Virus record (IMG/VR): IMGVR_UViG_3300042888_002296
Span: 1-38,139 of that record
Source: a virus
Strand: one strand, 5' to 3'
Length of the DNA stretch: 38,139 bases
Shown: positions 13,603 to 19,822 of the stretch, in pieces
How positions within the stretch are numbered: the stretch's first letter is position 1
Layout of the letters: each line of letters begins with the position of its first letter
Program-made: the position numbers and the translations under genes
Notes under the pieces: generated by a model
Told to the model about the DNA's origin: nothing
Databases searched by the model: none
The model's input: the letters and a program-made list of their open reading frames with translations, nothing else

Positions 13603-13677
13603 CTGGCCATAGTTCAATGGACAGAACATCTGCCTTCTAAGCAGTCAATCCAGGTTCGATTCCTGGTGGCCGGACCA
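13603..13677 (+). tRNA. tRNA-Arg (UCU anticodon)
   Basis: A full cloverleaf can be drawn: acceptor 13603-13609 with 13667-13673 (seven pairs, one G-T); D stem GTTC/GAAC; anticodon stem with a T-T mismatch at its base; loop CTTCTAA with anticodon TCT at 13636-13638; T stem CCAGG/CCTGG with loop TTCGATT. CCA is encoded (13675-13677). It reads AGA codons and is a tRNA commonly carried by T4-like phages. It is the only tRNA found here. Confidence 0.93.
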
Positions 13678-13691
13678 AATAACCCTGCACT

Positions 13692-13720
13692 TGACATGGT
13701 TTCTTTTTGGTGTTATAATA
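13692..13720 (+). promoter_or_regulatory. Early promoter
   Basis: TTGACA-17-TATAAT just after the tRNA. Leader ACATACATCGCAACAAGGAG. Confidence 0.9.
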
Positions 13721-13744
13721 CATACATCGCAACAAGGAGCTGAT

Positions 13745-13858
13745 ATGCTGAAACTGATCGGAATGATTACTGTAGTGTACCTGCTGTTCCATTTTGGTAT
13801 CGTGCAGGTCTTGGCAATCTGGGGCATGGCTATGCTGGCAATGGTTGCTAGCATCTAA
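13745..13858 (+). CDS. 37-residue membrane peptide
   Basis: MLKLIGMITVVYLLFHFGIV followed by a second hydrophobic stretch. Almost entirely hydrophobic, so an inner-membrane peptide is expected. Own promoter and AAGGAGCTGAT ribosome site. Confidence 0.65.
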   Translation: MLKLIGMITVVYLLFHFGIVQVLAIWGMAMLAMVASI

Positions 13859-13871
13859 ACAAGGAGTTAAT

Positions 13872-13955
13872 ATGCAAGCAATCATCAACCTAGCTATTGT
13901 AATGATGCCCATTGGTGTCATGGGATTGGCCTTACTCATCATGGGAGAATTCTAA
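13872..13955 (+). CDS. 27-residue membrane peptide
   Basis: MQAIINLAIVMMPIGVMGLA plus seven residues; one transmembrane helix. AAGGAGTTAAT precedes the ATG. The stop overlaps the next start (TAATG). It forms a three-gene unit with its neighbours. Confidence 0.6.
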   Translation: MQAIINLAIVMMPIGVMGLALLIMGEF

Positions 13956-14182
13956 TGATCCAGATCAACGGCCTTACGCCCTATCAGGTCAGTCTCCTGG
14001 ACGAGATGTGGGCCTGTGACTCGATGGAAGACTTCGAAGAGTTCCTGGAAGCCCTGGATCCTGAAGATCGTGCCGAAGCCATGCGACTCCAGCGCATGAT
14101 CCTGTTGGCGGAACTGGACGAAGTTGTGGCAAGATCGCCCATGAAAGAAGCCAAAGAACTTCTTGACAAATTTCGTCTTTGA
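13955..14182 (+). CDS. Early acidic helical protein
   Basis: A 75-residue protein (MIQINGLTPYQVSLLDEMWA...). The segment CDSMEDFEEFLEALDPEDRA and the following LQRMILLAELDEVV form acidic amphipathic helices. The start overlaps the previous stop by one base. The next promoter begins inside its 3' end. Confidence 0.75.
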   Translation: MIQINGLTPYQVSLLDEMWACDSMEDFEEFLEALDPEDRAEAMRLQRMILLAELDEVVARSPMKEAKELLDKFRL

Positions 14183-14192
14183 AGTGTATAAT
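14163..14192 (+). promoter_or_regulatory. Early promoter inside a gene end
   Basis: TTGACA-18-TATAAT, overlapping the last codons and stop of the 13955 gene. It drives the gene at 14217. Confidence 0.8.
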
Positions 14193-14216
14193 ACCTCTTT
14201 GAAATAAGGAAACAAA

Positions 14217-14441
14217 ATGACTCCCAAACAAACCGCCCTGATTAATGTAGCCAAGATGGTTGGACTGGCTCTACTCGCTGGCGCTGTAACCAGCCTCCTG
14301 TTGATGCATGTGCCCTTGCCCTACTTGGGTATTGGAGCCTGTGTGATAGTACTGCTCTACTTGGTCCATATGATCTATGAGTTGGAACTGAGCAAGGCAG
14401 AGCACCTCGAAGCACTGAACACCTTGAACAAAATGAAATAA
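14217..14441 (+). CDS. Small membrane protein
   Basis: A 74-residue protein with two transmembrane segments (VGLALLAGAVTSLLLM and IGACVIVLLYLVHMIY) and a charged C-terminal helix (ELSKAEHLEALNTLNKMK) likely in the cytoplasm. AAGGAAACAAA precedes the ATG. Confidence 0.75.
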   Translation: MTPKQTALINVAKMVGLALLAGAVTSLLLMHVPLPYLGIGACVIVLLYLVHMIYELELSKAEHLEALNTLNKMK

Positions 14442-14449
14442 CCCATCGG

Positions 14450-14478
14450 TTGACAGTGTCTTTGAAAGACGCTATAAT
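14450..14478 (+). promoter_or_regulatory. Early promoter with spacer inverted repeat
   Basis: TTGACA-17-TATAAT. From 14455 to 14473, AGTGTCTT pairs with AAGACGCT (one G-T) across a three-base turn. Leader ACATACATCGCAACAAGGAG. Confidence 0.9.
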
Positions 14479-14504
14479 ACATACATCGCAACAAGGAGCA
14501 CACT

Positions 14505-14705
14505 ATGCAAGTAATCGGAACTATTGTAGCAGCCGTTGCCTTTCTAGTTGGTCTCAGTTTGATCATGGCCCTGCCCACTATGCTCCTGTGGGACTGGCTC
14601 ATGCCCGAACTGTTTGGGTTGAAGACCATCACTCTGTTCCAAGCATGGGGTTTGAACTTCCTCTGCGGCCTGTTGTTTAAAAGCCACACAAATAACAGCA
14701 AATAA
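14505..14705 (+). CDS. Small membrane protein
   Basis: A 66-residue protein (MQVIGTIVAAVAFLVGLSLI...). Hydrophobic first half, then MLLWDWLMPELFGLKTITLF and a second hydrophobic stretch (AWGLNFLCGLLF). The pattern is one I associate with small phage membrane proteins of unknown role. Confidence 0.75.
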   Translation: MQVIGTIVAAVAFLVGLSLIMALPTMLLWDWLMPELFGLKTITLFQAWGLNFLCGLLFKSHTNNSK

Positions 14706-14708
14706 CAG

Positions 14709-14737
14709 TTGACAAGTTGGTAAAACCTTGTTATAAT
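14709..14737 (+). promoter_or_regulatory. Early promoter with spacer inverted repeat
   Basis: TTGACA-17-TATAAT. ACAAG (14712-14716) and CTTGT (14727-14731) pair. Spacer TTGGTAAAAC and leader ACATACATCAACAACGCACT. Confidence 0.9.
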
Positions 14738-14770
14738 ACATACATCAACAACGCACTAAGGAGCTTTTAA

Positions 14771-15121
14771 ATGAACGCAAAAGACTTTAACCTGGACGCC
14801 GTGCAAGACGCAACTAACGAAGCCGCACTGGCTGCTCGCTCAGCTGTTAAGCAGGCCTATGCCGCACTGGGCGGTGACCGTGGTGCATGTGGCTTTGCCT
14901 GGGTCAATGTGTGGGGCGTCCGTAGCAACTCAAAGTTGGGCAAGGCCCTGCAGGCCGCTGGCTTCCGCAAAGACTACACAGGCTCCTTGCAATTGTGGAA
15001 TCCAGGCAAGGCGGCTGCTCAGAGCTTGGACATCCTGGAAGCGGGTGCATACGCCTACGCAGAGGTGCTGAAGCAGAAGCTGGGTTTGGACAAGGTCTAC
15101 GCTGGCTCGCGCATGGACTAA
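14771..15121 (+). CDS. Early conserved-type hypothetical protein
   Basis: A 116-residue protein (MNAKDFNLDAVQDATNEAAL...). The segment GACGFAWVNVWGVRSNSKLG followed by GFRKDYTGSLQLWNPGKAAA looks like a compact domain recurrent in phages; its function is not known to me. The C terminus is an Ala-rich helix. AAGGAGCTTTTAA precedes the ATG. Confidence 0.75.
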   Translation: MNAKDFNLDAVQDATNEAALAARSAVKQAYAALGGDRGACGFAWVNVWGVRSNSKLGKALQAAGFRKDYTGSLQLWNPGKAAAQSLDILEAGAYAYAEVLKQKLGLDKVYAGSRMD

Positions 15122-15140
15122 TAAGTAAGAGTGAAAGCGG

Positions 15141-15169
15141 TTGACAACAGCCGCTTTTGCTGTTATAAT
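15141..15169 (+). promoter_or_regulatory. Early promoter overlapping a terminator-like hairpin
   Basis: TTGACA-17-TATAAT. AAAGCGG (15134-15140) pairs with CCGCTTT (15151-15157) followed by a T, a terminator-like hairpin for the upstream gene with the -35 box in the loop. AACAGC (15145-15150) can instead pair with GCTGTT (15159-15164). Confidence 0.9.
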
Positions 15170-15201
15170 ACATACATCAACAACGCACTAAAGGAAACAA
15201 A

Positions 15202-16080
15202 ATGGCTACAGCAAAGAAGGCTTCCGCTAAACCCAGCAAGGGCGCAACCGTACTGGAATTCGACACCGACAAGATCAAGGCACTTGAGAACAAGGTTGCC
15301 AAAGAAACAGACGCAGAGATCCTGGCACGATTGGGCGAGCGCTTTGAGATCCTGGACGAGATGACCAAGGCTGTGAAGTCAGGTGATGTCCGTGCTATGA
15401 TTGTCAGCGGCCCTCCAGGTGTTGGCAAGAGCTTTGGTGTTGAAAAGGTTCTGCAAAAGGACGGCCTGTTTGACACATTGGCTGAGAAGAAGCCCAAGTT
15501 TGAGATTGTCAAAGGTGCTATGAGTGCCTTGGGTCTCTACGCTAAACTCTACGAGTTCTCCGATGCAAAGAATGTGATCGTGTTCGACGACTGCGACAGT
15601 ATCCTAATGGAAGACCTCAGCTTGAACATCTTGAAAGGTGCCTTGGACAGTTCAGAGCGTCGTTTCATTGCTTGGAACACTGACAGCCGACTGCTACGTT
15701 CAGAAGGCATTCCAGATCGTTTCGAGTTCAAAGGTGCGGCCATCTTTATTACCAACATCAAGTTTGAGCACGTTAAGAGCAAGCGACTCAGAGATCACCT
15801 TGACGCATTGGAAAGCCGTTGCCACTACATTGATCTGCAGATGGACACCCAACGTGAGAAGATTCTCCGTATCAAGCAGGTGGTCAATGACGCAGGCATG
15901 TTGGACCGCTATGAGTTCGATGCCAAGGTCAAAGCAGAGATCGTAAGCTTCGTGGAGACTAACCAGGACAAGCTGCGTGAGCTGAGCCTGCGTATGGTAC
16001 TCAAGCTGGCCGATCTGCGCAAGAGCTTTCCTAAGAGCTGGACTGCTATGGCTAAAACAACCTGCATGAAGCGAGTATGA
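15202..16080 (+). CDS. AAA-type ATPase
   Basis: A 292-residue protein. Walker A is GPPGVGKS at residues 70-77; the Walker B strand is VIVFDDCD at 125-132, with Asp where AAA proteins more often have Glu. A sensor-1-like Asn follows in FITNIKF. The N-terminal 60 residues are Lys/Ala-rich and helical. It is the largest gene of the early array and the only clear enzyme apart from the GIY-YIG-like protein. Similar stand-alone AAA proteins occur in many T4-like phages; the substrate is unknown. AAAGGAAACAAA precedes the ATG, and the stop overlaps the next start (ATGA). Confidence 0.85.
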   Translation: MATAKKASAKPSKGATVLEFDTDKIKALENKVAKETDAEILARLGERFEILDEMTKAVKSGDVRAMIVSGPPGVGKSFGVEKVLQKDGLFDTLAEKKPKFEIVKGAMSALGLYAKLYEFSDAKNVIVFDDCDSILMEDLSLNILKGALDSSERRFIAWNTDSRLLRSEGIPDRFEFKGAAIFITNIKFEHVKSKRLRDHLDALESRCHYIDLQMDTQREKILRIKQVVNDAGMLDRYEFDAKVKAEIVSFVETNQDKLRELSLRMVLKLADLRKSFPKSWTAMAKTTCMKRV

Positions 16081-16304
16081 TACAGCGTATTGCACTCTAC
16101 ACAGTGTTGGGCCTAGTGCTCAATGCTGTGGGAGTTCTGTTCAACACATGGGGCTTCTGGAGTATCTTAGCCTTGTTCTGGGCAGCAGAGACACTAACAC
16201 GCCGTGAAGGCTACGAAGCGGGTATGGTGTTCATTGCTACACTGCCACAGGAACACTTGGATAAGATCAAGCAAGAGATTAAGAAGCTAGAAGCTAAGGA
16301 CTAA
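16077..16304 (+). CDS. Small membrane protein
   Basis: A 75-residue protein with two hydrophobic segments (LYTVLGLVLNAVGVLF and FWSILALFWAAETL) and a charged C-terminal helix (EHLDKIKQEIKKLEAKD). Coupled to the AAA ATPase by a 4-bp ATGA overlap, so the two may act together; that is inference. Confidence 0.75.
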   Translation: MIQRIALYTVLGLVLNAVGVLFNTWGFWSILALFWAAETLTRREGYEAGMVFIATLPQEHLDKIKQEIKKLEAKD

Positions 16305-16308
16305 CACT

Positions 16309-16593
16309 ATGACACACACTACACAACACACAGCATCAGGGTGCCTATACATAGGGGGCGAAGGCTACAAGCCAACATGTAAGCACACAGCCCTAGCAGG
16401 GCACAGCTACTGTGGTGTGCATCTAGCTGTAGTCTACCAAGCAGGTACAGCACGAGCCAAGCGTAAGAAGGACATTCGTGTGGCGGCCGCCGTGTGGGAC
16501 TTGGAGTCAGAGTTCAATGCCGCTGTAGAAGAATTGGTGTTGGAAGGATATGACTTCGACGAGCCACGGTGGGAGGCCGAGGCGGTGGCCTGA
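16309..16593 (+). CDS. Zinc-knuckle-like protein
   Basis: A 94-residue protein. Cys12, Cys24, Cys35 and His38 (C-x11-C-x10-C-x2-H) lie in a Gly/aromatic-rich segment ending in HSYCGVHLAVVYQAGTARAK, a likely single zinc site. A basic stretch (ARAKRKKDIR) follows, then an acidic C terminus. This could bind nucleic acid. It is the last gene of the plus-strand array and precedes the tandem repeats. Confidence 0.7.
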   Translation: MTHTTQHTASGCLYIGGEGYKPTCKHTALAGHSYCGVHLAVVYQAGTARAKRKKDIRVAAAVWDLESEFNAAVEELVLEGYDFDEPRWEAEAVA

Positions 16594-16649
16594 GGTGGGG
16601 TGGTCAGGTAGTGCTTGCACAAGTTAGTTAGCACTAGCTTGCAAGCATG

Positions 16650-16789
16650 CCAAATGATTCAAACCTTCCCCAAATGATTCAAACCTTCCCCAAATGATTC
16701 AAACCTTCCCCAAATGATTCAAACCTTCCCCAAATGATTCAAACCTTCCCCAAATGATTCAAACCTTCCCCAAATGATTCAAACCTTCC
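16650..16789 (+). repeat. Seven identical 20-bp tandem repeats
   Basis: CCAAATGATTCAAACCTTCC is repeated seven times head to tail with no mismatch. Each unit contains TGATTCA, a 7-base near-palindrome, and a pyrimidine tract. The array is outside any gene, between converging transcription units (16593 plus, 16854 minus), and follows a palindrome GCTTGCAAGC. It could be an iteron-like protein-binding array, an origin or a recombination site. Confidence 0.97.
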
Positions 16790-16853
16790 CCCACTCTAAA
16801 CCACCACACCAGTTAGACTGTATCACCAGGGGCCGAGATCTCTTGACCTATTT

Positions 16854-17111
16854 TTAACTGCGCGGCAATTTTTTAGCCCTAGTAGGCCCCGCCTGCTGCT
16901 CTGGCTCACCGTTTAACTCTGCTACCACACTGAGGAAACTGTTACTAGCTTCCCAAGTACCGTGTGGCGGGCAGTGTAAAAACGTTACCAGTTCTACCAG
17001 TCCATCTTCTCTAGTGACCGTACTATTATGCACACTCACTATTAGATCTTTGCGTATGGCCAGTTCTGTGCCCCTATGTGCCGGGCTAGCGTTGATTAAT
17101 TTAATATACAT
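16854..17111 (-). CDS. Small hypothetical protein
   Basis: An 85-residue protein (MYIKLINASPAHRGTELAIR...). Beta-rich with VELVTFLHCPPHGTWEASNS, a pattern seen in small phage proteins; ends in a basic tail. A TATACT box at 17121-17126 (minus strand) lies 9 bases before the ATG and no ribosome site is visible. It converges on the tandem repeats. Confidence 0.65.
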   Translation of the reverse strand: MYIKLINASPAHRGTELAIRKDLIVSVHNSTVTREDGLVELVTFLHCPPHGTWEASNSFLSVVAELNGEPEQQAGPTRAKKLPRS

Positions 17112-17300
17112 ATGTTCTACAGTATAGCACAGTAAAACTCACCCAGTCTAGTGTTTTCGGTCATTTAAAATTTTTTTGCGCAATTTTTTTGGGCTGTGCG
17201 GGGTCAATTCAATTCTGTGCGTAGATAATAGGGTGGGAAAATCTTTTTACCGCTGTGCGCTTCGCGCTTGGGTTTCTGGCTCTGTGCCGGGTCTTGGGCC

Positions 17301-17308
17301 ACTAAATA
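17301..17308 (+). promoter_or_regulatory. Late promoter (ACTAAATA)
   Basis: ACTAAATA lies only 7 bases before the ATG at 17316, so the mRNA would start at or near the start codon. Confidence 0.55.
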
Positions 17309-17315
17309 GACGCAT

Positions 17316-17939
17316 ATGCGAACCGATATAACACTAGATCCCAACAACTATTACTATGCACTCAATCAACCCTGTACTGTGGCTCAACAACTTTGGCAGT
17401 ATGTACAGAGTGTAGATGACTGGGACGGAGTTGATTGGCATACCTTTTATCTAAATATTCCCGGACCCGCTGCTAGAGAACAGTTCAAGGCGGATCCAGT
17501 TATTGCATGGTTTTTGAATCAGGGGTGGGGTTTGAATTTTACCTGTATGCCCCCAAAGAGTCACTATCGCTGGCACATTGACAACAATGGCAATAGACAA
17601 ACTGCCATAAATCTAGCGCTCAATGAGTTTGACACTTGTAAAAATATTTGGCGTGCGCCCGTACCTTGGGTGCGACGCTATAATACGGAAATAATAGATC
17701 TCAACTACCGTCCTTTGACCTATTATCTGTTCAATACGCAAGAAGAACACTGTGTCTATAACTTTGGCACCAGCAATAGATATCTGCTGACACTGACACC
17801 TGCTGAACGATTTGCCGTGCCCGAGTACAATGAGGGGCGATATACCCTGCCCAGTCATGATCGCTATAAAGAAATCCTGCAGGGCTACAAGCGGGCATTT
17901 GGGGAAGTATTGGGCGAAATCAAGGCGCATGGATGGTAG
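17316..17939 (+). CDS. 2OG-Fe(II) (AspH-like) hydroxylase-like protein
   Basis: A 207-residue protein. His87 and Asp89 (RWHID) form the HxD iron motif, Arg94 follows in NRQTAINLAL, His145 lies in EEHCVYNFG, and Arg155 in SNRYLLTL can bind 2-oxoglutarate. This is the double-stranded beta-helix layout of aspartyl/asparaginyl hydroxylase-like dioxygenases, which are frequent in marine T4-like phages. The substrate is unknown: a phage or host protein is more likely than DNA, but this is inference. Late-type promoter immediately upstream; the next gene is a nucleotidase. Confidence 0.7.
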   Translation: MRTDITLDPNNYYYALNQPCTVAQQLWQYVQSVDDWDGVDWHTFYLNIPGPAAREQFKADPVIAWFLNQGWGLNFTCMPPKSHYRWHIDNNGNRQTAINLALNEFDTCKNIWRAPVPWVRRYNTEIIDLNYRPLTYYLFNTQEEHCVYNFGTSNRYLLTLTPAERFAVPEYNEGRYTLPSHDRYKEILQGYKRAFGEVLGEIKAHGW

Positions 17940-17959
17940 TATTTTGTCGTCAAAGACTG

Positions 17960-17965
17960 TATAAT
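17960..17965 (+). promoter_or_regulatory. -10 box only
   Basis: A TATAAT box 8 bases before the ATG of the nucleotidase gene; no acceptable -35 box at the right spacing (TTGTCG is too close). Confidence 0.35.
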
Positions 17966-17973
17966 AAGAGTAT

Positions 17974-18507
17974 ATGACAAATACTCTTTATCTAGACATG
18001 GACGGCGTGGTTGCCGATTGGGAAGCTGGTGCTGCCATTGTGCTGGGCACTCCCATTAAAACCGAATACGTAACCGACCACTATAGGCACACTGCCACAG
18101 AATGGTCTCGACTGCGAACTGCACATCGCATGTATCGATCCTTGCCCATTATGGCACATGCCCAGGATCTTGTGGCTCTGGCACGCCAGTATAGAGATCG
18201 ACTGGGCTGGGAACTCAAGTTTCTCACTGCTGTGCCCAAGAATGACGATGTGCCATGGGCATTCTACGACAAGGTTTTATGGGCACAGGATCATTGGGCC
18301 GATATTCCCGTTATGTTTGGACCTCACAGTACGGACAAATGGCGGCACTGTCAGCTCGGGGATATATTGGTAGATGATCGTGCGGACAACTGTGCAGCTT
18401 GGACTGCGGCTGGGGGCATTGCTGTGAGGGTTAGTACTAGAGACATTAGACCCCAGATACAACAGCTTCAAGAGGACTTTGATCGCAGGCTTGCTGCTCG
18501 GGGTTGA
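17974..18507 (+). CDS. 5'(3')-deoxyribonucleotidase-like HAD protein
   Basis: A 177-residue protein. Asp8 and Asp10 (LYLDMDGVVADW) are the HAD nucleophile and acid/base. A cap-type helix region (WSRLRTAHRMYRSLPIMAHA) follows, and the late motif LVDDRADNCAAWTAAGGIAV holds the DD of motif IV. This fits the NT5C type, which removes phosphate from deoxynucleotides. In a phage it could tune the dNTP pool. Length matches small family members. Confidence 0.8.
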   Translation: MTNTLYLDMDGVVADWEAGAAIVLGTPIKTEYVTDHYRHTATEWSRLRTAHRMYRSLPIMAHAQDLVALARQYRDRLGWELKFLTAVPKNDDVPWAFYDKVLWAQDHWADIPVMFGPHSTDKWRHCQLGDILVDDRADNCAAWTAAGGIAVRVSTRDIRPQIQQLQEDFDRRLAARG

Positions 18508-18514
18508 TATATAC

Positions 18515-18540
18515 AAAAAGGACTGTAACAAGTTCTTTTT
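18515..18540. terminator. Bidirectional terminator
   Basis: AAAAAGGACT (18515-18524) pairs with AGTTCTTTTT (18531-18540), ten pairs with one G-T and a 6-base loop. A/T runs on both ends serve the converging genes ending at 18507 and 18540. Confidence 0.8.
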
Positions 18541-19232
18541 TATTGGCCAATGCTCAACTGACGCTGGTGTTGGTCGTCGATGAAATTCTGGAGCTTTTCC
18601 ACAATTTTGCTGTTTCTCAGTGTTTTATACACTATGTTAGCGACCCCATATTCACCGGTCTTTTTTAGGCCTATTTTGCGATAATTCCGCAACATTTCCA
18701 TAGTTTTTTTGGCAGTTTCGATATCGTTTGACGCCAGAACAGCCCCAATTACTCTGTGCCAACGATCAGTCATTCTTTCAACTTCTTCTAGATCTATTTG
18801 ATCCGCTGCTCGCTTGGGCTTGACCAACCACGTGTCCTGCAGGATGCTGTAGCTGGCGCTGACCGCGGGGAAATTTTTGTCTTCTACGTAGAGCTCAACT
18901 GGTATGCCGTTCACTGTGATAGTGTAGCGATTCTTGTACAACAGTCTTTTGGTATCAAACAATTCAGCAGCTTCTCGATCGCAATCAACACTGTCAAAAT
19001 CCACTATAAGGTGTAGATCCAGGTCACTGTGATCTGTATAGTAGTAGCTGACCTGCCCCCCGGTAATGGTAACGTCCTCTACTTCAAATGGGATATCAAT
19101 ATACTTTTTAAAATCTTCAGCTATCTTAATCAGGGCGCTCTTGACATCGGGCAAGAGGTCGTTGTCTTTCCACAGCTTAGGGTTCAGTTGAGCATTTTGA
19201 TTTATGCCCAGATCAAATTCAAGTAATCGCAT
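18540..19232 (-). CDS. Nucleotidyltransferase-like protein
   Basis: A 230-residue protein from MRLLEFDLGINQNAQ. YYYTDHSDLDLHLIVDF holds the paired Asp70/Asp72 of the Pol-beta nucleotidyltransferase fold, and Glu113 in PVELYVED may be the third metal ligand; the usual Gly-Ser of the family is weak (SYYY). The C-terminal half is helical. The ATG at 19232 is chosen over one at 19307 because the longer form would overlap the divergent YqgE gene and its late promoter. Target unknown. Confidence 0.65.
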   Translation of the reverse strand: MRLLEFDLGINQNAQLNPKLWKDNDLLPDVKSALIKIAEDFKKYIDIPFEVEDVTITGGQVSYYYTDHSDLDLHLIVDFDSVDCDREAAELFDTKRLLYKNRYTITVNGIPVELYVEDKNFPAVSASYSILQDTWLVKPKRAADQIDLEEVERMTDRWHRVIGAVLASNDIETAKKTMEMLRNYRKIGLKKTGEYGVANIVYKTLRNSKIVEKLQNFIDDQHQRQLSIGQ

Positions 19233-19239
19233 ATGAGAA

Positions 19240-19247
19240 TATTTATC
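19240..19247 (-). promoter_or_regulatory. Late promoter (GATAAATA)
   Basis: Minus strand GATAAATA, 7 bases before the ATG at 19232. Confidence 0.55.
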
Positions 19248-19248
19248 A

Positions 19249-19256
19249 GTTAAATA
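19249..19256 (+). promoter_or_regulatory. Possible late promoter (GTTAAATA)
   Basis: GTTAAATA, 5 bases before the ATG at 19262 and back to back with the minus-strand late motif. Confidence 0.4.
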
Positions 19257-19261
19257 TTCGT

Positions 19262-19822
19262 ATGATTGAACAGAATTATCGAGGGTACTTGTTAGCCGCT
19301 CATCCAAGAAGAATTGATCCCTATCTGCGTAGAAGTGTCATGTTGGTTATTGACCATGATCGAGATGGTGCGATTGGACTACAGATTAATAAACCATTTA
19401 CCAGTGATGTAACATTCGATACAGTTATGCAAAATGTAGGTATGCACTGCGATCGAGATCAACCCTTGTACAACGGCGGCATCGAAAGCAACAACAGAAT
19501 ACATGTTATACACAGCCTAGACTGGTATAGCCCCACTACTATCAAAGTAACTGATCAGATTGGTGTCAGCAACGACATGAGCATATTAGCTGCACTGAGT
19601 GAGAATCAAGGACCCGAATACTTCAGGGTAATAGCAGGATACAGTCAATGGGCAGCTGGCCAGTTAGACGGGGAGATACAGGGCAAGGCACCCTGGAATA
19701 TCACGCACACATGGACTCCCCTAAAGGCTGACCCCGAAATACTATTTGGTATGGACGACATCGATCAATGGCATAGAATCATTGATGAAAGCGGTCGTAT
19801 TCAAGTGGCCAACTGGTTTTAA
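19262..19822 (+). CDS. YqgE/AlgH (DUF179) family protein
   Basis: A 186-residue protein. The opening NYRGYLLAAHPRRIDPYLRR, then SVMLVIDHDRDGAIGLQINK, is the YqgE/AlgH signature; YNGGIESNNRIHVIHS and IAGYSQWAAGQLDGEI match the later conserved blocks (GGPV and GYaGW.pGQLe.E in bacteria). Full family length. The bacterial role is unclear (linked to transcriptional control in Pseudomonas). A phage copy is unusual and was probably acquired from a host. Its stop overlaps that of gp41. Confidence 0.88.
   Translation: MIEQNYRGYLLAAHPRRIDPYLRRSVMLVIDHDRDGAIGLQINKPFTSDVTFDTVMQNVGMHCDRDQPLYNGGIESNNRIHVIHSLDWYSPTTIKVTDQIGVSNDMSILAALSENQGPEYFRVIAGYSQWAAGQLDGEIQGKAPWNITHTWTPLKADPEILFGMDDIDQWHRIIDESGRIQVANWF

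Noticed and set aside
4188-15169. Insertion sequences or transposon ends as source of the repeated leaders
   Set aside because: No transposase, terminal inverted repeats or target duplications are visible; repeats are restricted to promoter and leader.
16650-16789. CRISPR array
   Set aside because: Repeats are directly adjacent with no spacers and no cas genes are present.
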